From: Acidobacteriota bacterium
GTDB taxonomy: Bacteria; Acidobacteriota; Holophagae; Acanthopleuribacterales; Acanthopleuribacteraceae
Direction: 5' to 3'
DNA length: 64,000 bases
Assembly: GCA_030066195.1 (NCBI GenBank)
Contig: JASJCB010000004.1
Location: forward strand, 44,064-108,063
In this document: positions 18,301 to 28,941 of the stretch, piece by piece
Numbering within the stretch: the first letter of the stretch is position 1
Layout of the letters: every line of letters begins with the position of its first letter
Notes under the pieces: generated by a model
Seen by the model: the letters and a program-made list of their open reading frames with translations, nothing else
Databases searched by the model: none
What the model was told of the DNA's origin: nothing
Program-made: the position numbers and the translations under genes

Positions 18301-20570
18301 GCATGCCTGGCTTTTCGGCCGGCCGCCAGGTTCATAAGCGCCAGCTTGCGACGTTCGGCGGGATCGTCGATGCAAGCAACGCCCTGATTGAGGTGGCTGA
18401 CAATGTCGAACAGCTTTTCCTCGATTTCCGATTCATCCAGTTGCGCCAGGAGCAGGCGGCCGATTTGCAAGCGAGTTTCGGCCTCGCGTTCCGGGGTGAT
18501 CAGCGCGTAGGCGGCCTGTTGCACGCGGTCATGCAGGAAGCGATAGCTCATGTTGCCCGCATCCTCGCCGGTCTGCTCGTACTGCCAGGCATCGCCGACC
18601 GGTTGTACCACGCCCTCACGGAGCGCCGGCCAGAGCGAGGCCGCGGTATCCGCCGGCGATTTTTGACAGACGATGGCCACCAACTTCAGGTCGAAACGGT
18701 TGCCGATGCAGGCCGCGGGCTTCAGCACCTCCACGGTTTGCGGGTCCAGCCGTTTGATTTTGCGGACCATCAAGTCGATGACATTGCCGGTATACCCGGC
18801 CTCGGCGATCTTTTCGGGGAACCAGTCCCAGCGGCGAGTTGAGTTGTTGAACACGATCAGTTGGGACCGGTAGAGCGATTCCAGGAACTGGACCAGGAAA
18901 AAAGGGTTGCCGCCGGTTTTGGCAAGCAGGAGTTCGGCGAGAGGAGCGACCTCCGCGGGCTTGCGATGCAGGGTATCGGCGGTCATGCGGGTTATGTCTT
19001 CCAATCCCAAAGCGGCCGGGACCAGGGTTTTGATGCGAATATGGGCCTGATCGAGATTGGCGATGAGGGTCATGAGGGGATGATGACCGTCTACCTCGTT
19101 GTCGCGATAGGCGCCGATGATCAGCAGATGCGCCGGGCCCTGATCCGTCATGCAGTACTCGATCAGCTTCAGCGACGGCTCGTCCGCCCATTGCAGGTCG
19201 TCCAGGAAGATGACCAGGGGGTGTTCCTCGCGTGCGAAGACGCCCAGGAAGCGTAGGAAAACCAGGTTGAAACGGTTCATGGCTTCCATGGGCGGCAGTT
19301 CCGGAACGGGCGGTTGCGGGCCGATGATCAGCTCCAACTCGGGAAAGACCTCGATCAGTACGGCGCCGTTACCCTCGAGCACTTTCAGAAGATCCTCGCG
19401 CCGGGCGGCCAGGTTCTCGGGGCTTTCCGTGAGCTGTTGATTCAGCAGTTCCCGAAATGCCTGGATGAAGGAGGAATAGGGTATGTTGCGCTTGTACTGG
19501 TCGAACTTGCCGGAGATGAACAATCCGTTGCGTTCGGCGATCGGCTTGTGGACCTCGTGAATCAAGGCGGATTTGCCGATGCCTGGATAACCCGCCACCA
19601 GCAGCAGCGATTTCAGGCCGTTGCCCGCCCGTTCGAAGGTAGTCAGCAGCGTGTCGCGTTCCACCTGGCGGGCATAGAGTTTTTCGGGAATGGAGAAGCG
19701 GTCGGAGGTGTCCTCGGTGGCCAGGCCGAATGCGGGGATGTGGCCTTCCTTGCGCAAATGATCCAGGCACCGCTGCAAATCGGCGCGTACGCCGTGGGCG
19801 GTCTGGTAGCGGTTCTCCGCGTTTTTCTCCATCAGCTTCATGACGATGTGCGAGACCGCCTGGGGAATCCGGGAATCGACGCTGTGCGGCGGTTCCGGCA
19901 GTCGGGCCAGATGACTGTAGACCAGGCGCATGGCATCGGATTCAAGAAACGGGGGTCGGGTGGTTAGCAGATAATAGAAAGATGCGCCCAGCGAATAGAG
20001 ATCGGTGCGGTAGTCCATGACCCGGTTCATGCGGCCGGTTTGCTCGGGCGACATAAAGGCAGGCGTCCCCTCCAGGCGCTCGGGCGCCACGGCGGCGCGC
20101 CGCTCCACGGGCAGGGCGGTGGAAATACCGAAATCGATAATGGCCAGGCGGCCTGTTTCCGGGTTCCAGATGAAGTTGCCGGGTTGGATGTCCTTGTGCA
20201 TGATGCGGCGTTGGTGAACCCGGTCCAACAGGTCCGCCATGCGCACGGCCAGTTCGAGGAAGGTTTCCAGGGCGAGCGGTTTGCCCTCGCTGACCAACCG
20301 ATCCAGGGAGATGCCGCCGAAATCTTCGAGCACCATCATCCAGGACGCCTCCATGCGCTCCATGCCGTAAACGGCGGGCCCGCCGTGCCCGCTCAATTGT
20401 CGCGCCATGCGGAACTCGCGGCGAAACCGATTCTCCTCCTCCGGTGAGGGAAAGCGCAGCATCTTGAGGATAACCGCGCGGTTCGTCGCCAGTTGCGTGG
20501 CGCGGTAGACCAGTGAAAAGTTACCCTGGTAGATCAGTTTATCGAGGGTGTATCCGGGCAAAACGGGCAT
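15369..20570 (-). CDS. Ser/Thr kinase - AAA ATPase - GAF - histidine kinase fusion
   Basis: This 1733-residue protein fuses four modules. Residues 1-270 are an Hanks-type protein kinase with VILKML, MHKDIQPGNF (HKD in place of HRD) and IIDFGIST. Around 290-700 is a STAND-like ATPase with Walker A GYPGIGKSALIHE and Walker B LVIFLDDLQWADE. A long helical TPR-like region follows, then a GAF domain near 1330-1480. The C-terminus has a coiled coil and a HATPase_c domain (N box HLAFNACHAL, G box GRGIGLGLVTARRIIGEHGG). The region where a HisKA box should be reads LGRVGRGIAGESEKA, so the expected His appears to be Gly. Such trifunctional proteins are cytoplasmic signalling hubs in complex bacteria. 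Input and targets are unknown. Confidence 0.85.
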   Translation of the reverse strand: MPVLPGYTLDKLIYQGNFSLVYRATQLATNRAVILKMLRFPSPEEENRFRREFRMARQLSGHGGPAVYGMERMEASWMMVLEDFGGISLDRLVSEGKPLALETFLELAVRMADLLDRVHQRRIMHKDIQPGNFIWNPETGRLAIIDFGISTALPVERRAAVAPERLEGTPAFMSPEQTGRMNRVMDYRTDLYSLGASFYYLLTTRPPFLESDAMRLVYSHLARLPEPPHSVDSRIPQAVSHIVMKLMEKNAENRYQTAHGVRADLQRCLDHLRKEGHIPAFGLATEDTSDRFSIPEKLYARQVERDTLLTTFERAGNGLKSLLLVAGYPGIGKSALIHEVHKPIAERNGLFISGKFDQYKRNIPYSSFIQAFRELLNQQLTESPENLAARREDLLKVLEGNGAVLIEVFPELELIIGPQPPVPELPPMEAMNRFNLVFLRFLGVFAREEHPLVIFLDDLQWADEPSLKLIEYCMTDQGPAHLLIIGAYRDNEVDGHHPLMTLIANLDQAHIRIKTLVPAALGLEDITRMTADTLHRKPAEVAPLAELLLAKTGGNPFFLVQFLESLYRSQLIVFNNSTRRWDWFPEKIAEAGYTGNVIDLMVRKIKRLDPQTVEVLKPAACIGNRFDLKLVAIVCQKSPADTAASLWPALREGVVQPVGDAWQYEQTGEDAGNMSYRFLHDRVQQAAYALITPEREAETRLQIGRLLLAQLDESEIEEKLFDIVSHLNQGVACIDDPAERRKLALMNLAAGRKARHATAYMPSLEYLNKGRALLPEDCWTVCFDLAFELTLLAAECSFLTRQWDQAEELFRLLFARELNRENMVQLYLHYFAYFDHRRDLQQALDVGTEALAKLGFKLVRTPEEIARETELEMSEVLKWLANHSMSEVPGAPDCQDADLLTISNLLATITAAAYNREPPLFDLIVLKQANLALKHGNTPTASFAYATLGILLSSRGRHETGYKLGLLGLEVDKRYDNPLIANKVFFVNGCFLLHWVHHVRDSVPYLKRAYQGSLAVGDFVYAYYALWVTAITRYAEEAPLPVQSRECRHSISLIDKSGGMGLYVAIQGILGTTLALQGLSPDRDEPAAHTLEEILYLLDRHSFAPGAHAFLVFQMQTLYLQENYREALRVVDEADRLYDHVSGIITQSLHTLYKGLTAAALLPEAPHEERISLAKILETCTTRMEDWAQSCPENFGHKWTLLLAESARVENNPLSAMKYYEQAAAEANAAAFPGSAGLANELAARHCLANGLQQAAGAYLRAAAACYLNWGATGRVSELKRRHPDVIVSEQKRGVDIREDTVTISADRTDMAQILRAATVFFRQPGVDRLAAVLLRTAMEHGGAERGFVLISQDGTWVIKAEGNAHAREPVTMTRRAASDELLPMAVIQFVEKTGKTLVLEDAARDRGFGKAGYIARHKPRSVLCLPLPGRRTMIYLENNHNPGAFSADRVEVLRQLANQASIALDQTTRYEEQARLSEDRARRLVEQEKDVCLGRVGRGIAGESEKAASAASETVRSMRRRLDRLEEDLKQIEDKQERARYLDKTLDELDHGLETIRRNSRRIRGTAEVFGRLTGDDRKQGRIDLSETVHETVDLVTSAFPAVTVVEHLTENIPLACRPSALSRVFIHLAFNACHALMERRQEEGGEAPAKLTVITRYDDKEAVVIFADTGTGMSADQLEKVFQPFFSTGRGIGLGLVTARRIIGEHGGTVKLRSKQGVGTDITIRLPLTRN

Positions 20571-20699
20571 GGGTGGAACTCACAACAAGCAAACGAGACC
20601 TTTGTGGAAAAGAATCGGCCTCAGCAATGAATTGCATGAGAGACGCCGACGAGAAGTGGTCCCCATTTTACCGCCTCATTCGTTGGTTCTTTCTTTCCG

Positions 20700-20810
20700 G
20701 AGTCGAGAAATGAGCCGTGATTTCTCGATTCGGCCGGTCGAGACACGCTAAATCACGCCTGATTCCTCGATTCAGAAGTTCGGGACGCAAAGAATCAGGA
20801 CTGATTATTG
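20700..20810 (+). repeat. Dispersed intergenic repeat, copy 1
   Basis: This segment (starting near the TGATTTCTCGATTCGG at about 20711 and containing CGAGACACGCTAAATCACGC and AAGTTCGGGACGC) closely matches the reverse complement of 40430-40525. The two copies lie about 20 kb apart in opposite orientation, both in intergenic DNA. They are dense in GATTC/GAATC. No open frame or transposase is associated. Confidence 0.75.
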
Positions 20811-21088
20811 GGAGAGTGAGTTTCGGAATCGAGGAATCAGAACTGATTCCTGGGAGAGTGAGTTTCGGAATCGAGGAATCAGGACTGATTATTGGGAGAG
20901 TGAGTTTCGGAATCGAGGAATCGGGACTGATTATTGGGAGAGTGAGTTTCGGAATCGAGGAATCAGGACTGATTATTGGGAGAGTGAGTTTCGGAATGCG
21001 AGGAATCAGGACTGATTCCTGGGAGAGTGAGTTTCGGAATCCGAGGAATCAGGACTGATTATTGGGAGAGTGAGTTTCGGAATCCGAG
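20811..21088 (+). repeat. 42-bp tandem repeat, about 6.5 copies
   Basis: GAGAGTGAGTTTCGG recurs seven times at a spacing of 42 bases (43 in the last two intervals because of one-base insertions). Each unit contains GGAATC, GAGGAATC and an ACTGATT core, giving at least two GANTC sites per unit. The array directly abuts the dispersed repeat and ends 20 bases before the histidine kinase stop codon. As 42 is divisible by three an open frame runs through most of it, but the two 43-base steps break it; I read it as non-coding. Confidence 0.85.
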
Positions 21089-21107
21089 GGTTCGCTTCGC
21101 TCACAGG

Positions 21108-22847
21108 TTACCGGCAAACCGGCAGGCTGATGTGGAAGGTGGTGCCTTCCGCGGAGCTGTCTACCGTTATTTTGCCGCGATGGCCTTCCACGATATGTTT
21201 GACCAGGCACAAACCCAGGCCGCTGCCTGAGATGTTGGAGGCCACGTGTTCCTTGCCCCGGAAGAAGGGTTCGAAGATGTTCGCCAGGTCCGCTTTGGGT
21301 ATGCCCGGTCCCTTGTCGGTGAAATCGATCAGCACCCGGTCTGCCGTCGCCGTAACCGAGACGCGCAGCCAGGCGGCCTCGGCGGCGTATTTGATGGCGT
21401 TGCCCACCAGGTTTTGGACCACGCGGGTGAAGGCGGTTCGGTCCGCGTTTACCACCGGCAGGTCCTCGGCGATGCGTCGCTCCAGGGTGAAGCCGGCGCT
21501 TTCCAGGACGGTTCGGCAGTGGTCCAGGCCTTCCGAAACCAGTTCGCCCGCGCCGATCGGGGAAAGGTCGTATTCGCGTCGGCCCGCCTGGATGCCCGCG
21601 TAGTCCAGCACCTTTTCCACCATGGTGGTCAGGCGGCGGCTCTCGCTTTCGATCAGGTTGCCGTAGCGGCGGATCTTGGTGTCTTCCTTGATGACGCCTT
21701 CGGCCAGGTTCTGCGCGGCCGAGCGGATGCCGGCCAGGGGGGTCATCAACTCGTGGGAAATGCCGGCGACGAATTCCAGTTGACGGTGCGCCAACTGCTT
21801 GCCCCGTTCTGCCGAGCGAATCATCAAGATCAGGGTGACGCCCAGAATGGCCAGAATGCCGGTGCTGATCAGGAGATTGTTGCGCCGGGCTCGGGCCAGG
21901 ACGGTCTCCAACGAACCGGAACGATGGTTGACCAACAACAGCAGGTCGCCGTTGGCGCCGTCGCGGTTCTCGAACATGGCGGGTCCCAAAATGCGCATCA
22001 GGCCCATGCCGCCGCGTCGGAAGGTTTCCGGGGTTATATCGGCCCGGCGCATTTCGGCCGGCAGCCCCGGCATTTCGTGTAATTTGGGCAGGTAGCGCAG
22101 GCCGAAGAAGGGGACCGCATTCCTGGTGGATGATGTCGGGGCGCCCGGTTGGTTTTGGAACAGGATGGTTTCCGGTTCCGATGCCCGGACTACCGAGACG
22201 ATATATTCCTCGGAAAAATGTTTGCCGGCCAGTTCGGGTAGGATCTTGCGGAACAACTCGGCCCGGTTCAGTTCCACGAACAGGTAGGTTGCTTTGTCTC
22301 TTTCGGCAGGAGCGGCAATCCTGAAATGCGGGGGCGCGCCGATCACATCCACCAGCGGGCCGCGTCGCCAACCGCCGCGACCACGTCGACCGCGCTGCTG
22401 ACGGGTACGTGAATTACCGCGCTGATGACGCTCTTCCAAATGGGTGATCAGTTCCGCGGCGGATGCTTGCAGCGATGCCGGCAGGGTCGCGGGCGCCGGG
22501 GAGCCGCCGGCCCAATCCAGGCGTTGGGTTTCCGTTTCGCCGTCATGGGTGCGGCTGAACAGGTACAGATCCTGGACCAGATCGGGCCACCTGGCCATGT
22601 CGCGCCAGTTTTTGAAGTTTTCGGGCAGGGACCCGATGGGCTCGCGGGGGTCGGGCGATACCAATAACATAATGGCCAGGCGGGTGAGGGTCAGGTCCAT
22701 TTCCTCGGCGAAGGCTTTGCGCGACTCGGCCAGCAGGTTGTTCAGACGGACCCGTTCGGCGCGGCTGACCTCGCCTACCCAATGGTACTGCAAGGCGGCC
22801 ACGGCGATTAACGAGCCCAGAATCAACAAGGGCCGGCTGAAGCGCAT
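21108..22847 (-). CDS. Membrane sensor histidine kinase
   Basis: This 579-residue sensor kinase has an N-terminal membrane helix (LLILGSLIAVAALQYHWVG), a large extracytoplasmic domain to about residue 325 with an Arg/Gly-rich loop, a second helix (LLISTGILAILGVTLILMI), the HisKA box EFVAGISHELMTPLAGIRSA and a HATPase_c domain ending GSGLGLCLVKHIVEGH. No response regulator is adjacent, so it is an orphan kinase. The ATG at 22847 follows GGGGG at five bases; a GTG at 22853 is the alternative. It is divergent from the EF-hand protein gene. Confidence 0.85.
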   Translation of the reverse strand: MRFSRPLLILGSLIAVAALQYHWVGEVSRAERVRLNNLLAESRKAFAEEMDLTLTRLAIMLLVSPDPREPIGSLPENFKNWRDMARWPDLVQDLYLFSRTHDGETETQRLDWAGGSPAPATLPASLQASAAELITHLEERHQRGNSRTRQQRGRRGRGGWRRGPLVDVIGAPPHFRIAAPAERDKATYLFVELNRAELFRKILPELAGKHFSEEYIVSVVRASEPETILFQNQPGAPTSSTRNAVPFFGLRYLPKLHEMPGLPAEMRRADITPETFRRGGMGLMRILGPAMFENRDGANGDLLLLVNHRSGSLETVLARARRNNLLISTGILAILGVTLILMIRSAERGKQLAHRQLEFVAGISHELMTPLAGIRSAAQNLAEGVIKEDTKIRRYGNLIESESRRLTTMVEKVLDYAGIQAGRREYDLSPIGAGELVSEGLDHCRTVLESAGFTLERRIAEDLPVVNADRTAFTRVVQNLVGNAIKYAAEAAWLRVSVTATADRVLIDFTDKGPGIPKADLANIFEPFFRGKEHVASNISGSGLGLCLVKHIVEGHRGKITVDSSAEGTTFHISLPVCR

Positions 22848-23066
22848 GTTCACCCCCGGGAAAGGCTGTATCCGTTGGCGGAAGCGGCCTGGTAAATCTA
22901 TTCTAGCAGAGGAAATAAGGGCGGCCGGGCCATTTTACATCCTTAACACAGAGTTTACAGCTGCATAACTACTTCTCTCGACCGGGGACGTAGATTAGCT
23001 ATAGACGACGGGTGGCGACACCCGCTACCGGGTGCTTCAACATTATGAGATCAAGGGGTAGTAGCC

Positions 23067-23981
23067 ATGAAAAAGAAAGTTGTTTTTATCGCCTTGCTGC
23101 TCACTGGAATTTTGGCGGCCGCACAGGCCCAGGGTCCCGGTAGAGGTCATCTGAAAAATGCAGACACGAACGGTGACGGTCAGATTTCGGCCGAAGAATT
23201 CGCGGCCGCGACCCAGCTTCGCTTTGAGAAGATGGACGCCAACGGCGACGGCGTATTGACCGAGGATGAATTCGGACGTCGGGGCCGTCACGGCAAGGCC
23301 CGCATGGGTAAACGCGGCGGTCATCGCGGCGGTCACCACGGCCTTCGCGGCGGATTGATCGCCCTGGCCGACAGCGATCAGGACGGCAACATCACCACCG
23401 ATGAATGGAGTGCCTTCCTGGCGAGCGTTACCGCCGACGACGGTGAAACCATCGACCACGACAAGGTCCGGGCGCTGTTGCCCGAGAATCGCGGTCACCG
23501 CCATCGCGAGAACCCGCCCACGATCACCGTGGCGGACGCCCAAGCAGCCTTCGAGCGGATGGATGCCGATGACGACGGCGTGGTGAGCGCTGATGAGATG
23601 CCTCGCGGACGGATGCGCGGCATGCGGCGCGCTCTGGGCGCCATGATTTTGCTGGAAGGCGCGGACACGGACGGCGAGCCCGGCCTCACCGCCGATGAGT
23701 GGTCCACCTTCCTGGCCAATCTCGACGAGGACGGCGACGGCGCCTTCACGAGCGAGCAACTGGCCGCTTTGATTCACGCCAACCTGGGCCTGGAACAGCC
23801 CCCCGAGGGCCGCGGCCCCAGAATGATCGACAGATTTGACAGCGACGGTGACGGTACGCCCGACATCGCCGGCCTGCAAGCAGCCTTCAATAAACTCGAC
23901 GCCAACGGTGACGGCGCGATTACCGAGGACGAATTACCGCCCATGAGGCGCCACGGTCATCGCGGTCGGCGTCACCACTAA
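23067..23981 (+). CDS. Secreted protein with eight EF-hand-like loops
   Basis: This 304-residue protein has a signal peptide (MKKKVVFIALLLTGILAAAQA) and eight EF-hand calcium loops, of which six look intact (ADTNGDGQISAEEF, MDANGDGVLTEDEF, ADSDQDGNITTDEW, MDADDDGVVSADEM, LDEDGDGAFTSEQL, LDANGDGAITEDEL) and two are degenerate (ADTDGEPGLTADEW, FDSDGDGTPDIAGL). A His/Arg/Gly-rich linker separates the second and third loops, and the tail is His/Arg rich. It likely binds calcium in the periplasm or outside the cell. GGGG lies upstream of the ATG. The 220-base gap to the divergent sensor kinase may hold shared regulation. Confidence 0.85.
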   Translation: MKKKVVFIALLLTGILAAAQAQGPGRGHLKNADTNGDGQISAEEFAAATQLRFEKMDANGDGVLTEDEFGRRGRHGKARMGKRGGHRGGHHGLRGGLIALADSDQDGNITTDEWSAFLASVTADDGETIDHDKVRALLPENRGHRHRENPPTITVADAQAAFERMDADDDGVVSADEMPRGRMRGMRRALGAMILLEGADTDGEPGLTADEWSTFLANLDEDGDGAFTSEQLAALIHANLGLEQPPEGRGPRMIDRFDSDGDGTPDIAGLQAAFNKLDANGDGAITEDELPPMRRHGHRGRRHH

Positions 23982-24083
23982 ATACCTCTTCCTGGGCCGG
24001 TCGGCCTGCCGTCCGGCTCAGGAGCCCCCTGACCCCAACCCTACGAAACCCTTTCTATCACCCGAATCACCAACTCTCCCCGC

Positions 24084-24188
24084 GTGTGGGGAGGTCACGG
24101 GAGTCAGCTTGTACCGTGAGTCACGACTTTACGGCACCCGGAAGGTAAATCGCGAATTTACGTTACAGCGCCCGTGTCCTCCCCACAC
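24084..24188. repeat. Long imperfect inverted repeat
   Basis: Arms 24084-24101 (GTGTGGGGAGGTCACGGG) and 24171-24188 match in 17 of 18 positions as inverted repeats. The interior also contains GTAAATCGCGAATTTAC, a smaller inverted repeat. The element of about 105 bases lies in the gap after the EF-hand gene. It could be a structured RNA or a small non-autonomous insertion; no target duplication was seen. Confidence 0.6.
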
Positions 24189-24219
24189 GCCGGTCAATGA
24201 CAATCAGGAGACGTCTTTC

Positions 24220-24294
24220 ATGAACCGCCTCATCATTTGTTTCCTAATTCCCATCCCGACTTTGACCGCCCCCTCCTCTTTCCCCTCTTCTTAG
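24220..24294 (+). pseudogene. Possible 24-residue signal-peptide-like remnant
   Basis: AGGAGACGTCTTTC precedes an ATG that opens a 24-codon frame, MNRLIICFLIPIPTLTAP and six more residues. It looks like the start of a secreted protein that has lost its body, or a chance frame. Nothing after the stop resembles a continuation. Confidence 0.2.
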
Positions 24295-24337
24295 CGGACA
24301 GTTATGCGTCATCAACCTCGTCGCATGCTCTAAGGGT

Positions 24338-24363
24338 CCCGTGCTTGGCACGGGGCCATTTTT
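24338..24363 (+). terminator. Terminator-like hairpin on the plus strand
   Basis: CCCGTGC (24338-24344) pairs with GCACGGG (24348-24354) around a TTG loop, followed by GCCATTTTT. The T run is on the plus strand, so it could end a transcript from the EF-hand gene or from a small RNA in the 23982-24337 gap. Confidence 0.5.
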
Positions 24364-24389
24364 CCAGACTGAATCCCCACGGAATACCG

Positions 24390-24464
24390 CCGGGCAACCT
24401 TCCGGGAACGCGCTAAAATCTCCCAACCCTACGAAGAAGGTTGCCCGGTGGCTTTTATTTTTGT
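24390..24464 (+). terminator. Long-loop hairpin with T-rich tail
   Basis: A perfect 13-bp inverted repeat pairs 24390-24402 (CCGGGCAACCTTC) with 24436-24448, across a 33-base loop, and is followed on the plus strand by CTTTTATTTTTG. It ends a few bases before the kdsD stop codon (minus strand), so it could shield convergent transcription. The long loop makes it less typical. Confidence 0.45.
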
Positions 24465-24469
24465 CCGGT

Positions 24470-25423
24470 TCACATCAGTTGGGTCTTCCACAGATCGTGC
24501 AGGTGGACCACCCCGCGGTAATCACCCCGATCATCGATCACCAGAATCGAGGTGATGTGATGCTGTTCCATCAGGTTCAACGCTTCCACGGCCAGGGCCT
24601 CGGGGCGAATGGATTTGGGGTTCGAGATACAGATATCGCCCACTTTCATCTCCAGGGCGGCGGAACCGTGTTGCTGCAACAAGCGCCGGATGTCGCCGTC
24701 CGTAACCAGACCCAAGCCTTGGGGTAAGGCAACGGCCGTCATACCCAGTCGCTTTTCGCTGACCTCGATCAGGGCTTCGCTGAGAGCGGCGTCGGGTTCG
24801 ACCAGCGGCCGCGCGTCGTCGCGGTGCATGACCTGCTCCACCAGCAGCAGTTTCTTACCCAGTTTGCCGCCGGGATGGAAGCGGGCGAAATCGCCGCTGC
24901 TGAAACCCTTCAGCTCCATTACGGTGGCCGCAACGGCATCGCCGAGAGCCAGCGAGGTGGTGGTGGAGGCCATCGGGGCAAGGCCGATGGGACAGCCCTC
25001 TTCGTCGATGCGATAGCAGACAGCCGCATCGGCGTGTTTGGCCAGGGTGCTTTCTGCATTCCCGGTGATGGCAATCAAGTTGGCGCCCTGGCGGCGTATC
25101 AATTCAAGCAGGCGCACCAGTTCCTCGGTCTCACCGGAGTTGGACATGCCGATGACGGTGTCGCCCTTCACGATCATGCCCAGGTCGCCGTGCACCGCCT
25201 CGGCGGGGTGCACGAAAAAGGCGGGCGTGCCGGTAGATGCGAAGGTCGCGGCCAGCTTGCGGGCGATGATGCCGCTCTTACCGATACCGGTCAGGATCAG
25301 GCGGCCCTCGGTGCGCATGATCAGGCGGACCACCTTCTCGAAGTCTTCGTCCAGATCGTCGATCAGCGCGGCAACCGACCGCGCCGCTGTTTCCAGAACC
25401 TGACGGCCCTTATCCAGGATCAT
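24470..25423 (-). CDS. kdsD: Arabinose-5-phosphate isomerase
   Basis: KdsD interconverts ribulose-5-phosphate and arabinose-5-phosphate, the first committed step to KDO. The 317-residue protein has an N-terminal SIS sugar-isomerase domain ([45 protein letters not shown]) followed by two CBS domains (from about residue 205). The length is typical for KdsD/GutQ. Its start overlaps the kdsA stop by four bases, making it the last gene of the kdsB-pyrG-kdsA-kdsD operon. Confidence 0.93.
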   Translation of the reverse strand: MILDKGRQVLETAARSVAALIDDLDEDFEKVVRLIMRTEGRLILTGIGKSGIIARKLAATFASTGTPAFFVHPAEAVHGDLGMIVKGDTVIGMSNSGETEELVRLLELIRRQGANLIAITGNAESTLAKHADAAVCYRIDEEGCPIGLAPMASTTTSLALGDAVAATVMELKGFSSGDFARFHPGGKLGKKLLLVEQVMHRDDARPLVEPDAALSEALIEVSEKRLGMTAVALPQGLGLVTDGDIRRLLQQHGSAALEMKVGDICISNPKSIRPEALAVEALNLMEQHHITSILVIDDRGDYRGVVHLHDLWKTQLM

Positions 25424-26244
25424 GAAACGGCCTTGCGGACGGCCGTCAGAACGGGCAGCAGATCTCGGAACAGTTCCAGGGTCAACTGGTTGGGACCGTC
25501 ACTCCAGGCCTCGTCGGGGTTGTCGTGCACTTCGGTGAAGAAGCCGTCCACGCCCACGGCCGCGGCGGCGCGCGCGATAAAAGGCGCTACTTCGCGGCGA
25601 CCGCCGCTGACATCGCCCAGGCCGCCGGGCAGTTGAACCGAGTGAGTGGCGTCCATGATGACGGGGGCGCCGATGGCCTTCATGCCGTGCACGCCGGCGA
25701 AGTCTACGATCAGGTTGTTGTAGCCGAAGCTGGTGCCGCGTTCGGTGATCATGACCTTGTCGTTACCCGCGTCCTTTACCTTGGCGACCGGGTGTTTCAT
25801 ATCGTGCGGCGCCACGAACTGGCCTTTCTTGATATTCACGATCCGGCCGGTTTCCGCGGCGGCGTGTAACAGGTTGGTCTGGCGACACAGGAAGGCGGGG
25901 ATTTGCAGGATGTCGACTACCTCGGCGACCGGGGCCGCCTGGTCGGGTTCGTGGATATCGGTCAGTACCGGAACATCCAATTCCTCTTTGATGCGCCGCA
26001 GAATGCGCAAACCTTCTTCCATGCCCGGGCCGCGTCGGCTGCGCCCGGAGGATCGGTTGGCCTTGTCGAAGGATGATTTGAACACCCAAATGAATTCGTC
26101 CCGCCAGGGCGCGACGATGTCGGCCAGCTTTTCGGCCATGCCGTATGCATGGGCTTCCGACTCGATGACACAGGGCCCCGCGATCAGAAGATAAGGTCCG
26201 CCGCGCTCGAAGTCGCGGCCGTCGATCTCGAATTTGAAGCTCAT
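25420..26244 (-). CDS. kdsA: 3-deoxy-8-phosphooctulonate (KDO-8-P) synthase
   Basis: KdsA condenses arabinose-5-phosphate with phosphoenolpyruvate to give KDO-8-phosphate. The 274-residue protein shows the family signatures [50 protein letters not shown] and [12 protein letters not shown]. The ATG at 26244 is preceded by a strong GGAGGAAAG; a start at 26265 would add seven residues and is less likely. It lies 17 bases after pyrG and overlaps kdsD by four. Confidence 0.95.
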   Translation of the reverse strand: MSFKFEIDGRDFERGGPYLLIAGPCVIESEAHAYGMAEKLADIVAPWRDEFIWVFKSSFDKANRSSGRSRRGPGMEEGLRILRRIKEELDVPVLTDIHEPDQAAPVAEVVDILQIPAFLCRQTNLLHAAAETGRIVNIKKGQFVAPHDMKHPVAKVKDAGNDKVMITERGTSFGYNNLIVDFAGVHGMKAIGAPVIMDATHSVQLPGGLGDVSGGRREVAPFIARAAAAVGVDGFFTEVHDNPDEAWSDGPNQLTLELFRDLLPVLTAVRKAVS

Positions 26245-26261
26245 CTTTCCTCCAGCCGGCG

Positions 26262-28672
<2,411 letters not shown>

Positions 28673-28941
28673 TTGCGGGGGTGTACCAACTCCTTACTAT
28701 CAACCGCACTATTCTACTTCCGGGAGGGGCGGTTCGTCAATTTGGTTTATCCGGTGGAATGCGATTCACCGGCTTCGGCGACCGCGAAACCGACCGCCCC
28801 GATGTTCTTCGATAAGAATTACAATGCTGCTTCCCTGAAAACTTCCCAGGTTGGCGAAATAGTGTTATTCTGCACATCCTTGAAATATGTTCGGCCTCGA
28901 TGCCGTATAAGATGTTGGTAAAAAAAATAGGGAGTGCTCAC

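Noticed and set aside
20717..21058. A 113-codon frame through the 42-bp repeats
   Set aside because: It is open only because the unit length is a multiple of three; the last units shift frame, and there is no ribosome-binding site.
20811..21088. CRISPR array
   Set aside because: The units are contiguous and near identical, with no unique spacers and no cas genes nearby.
21049..22371. 440-residue open frame on the minus strand
   Set aside because: It lies in another frame of the histidine kinase gene, is rich in Pro/Arg/Gly and has no domain; the kinase frame is clearly real.
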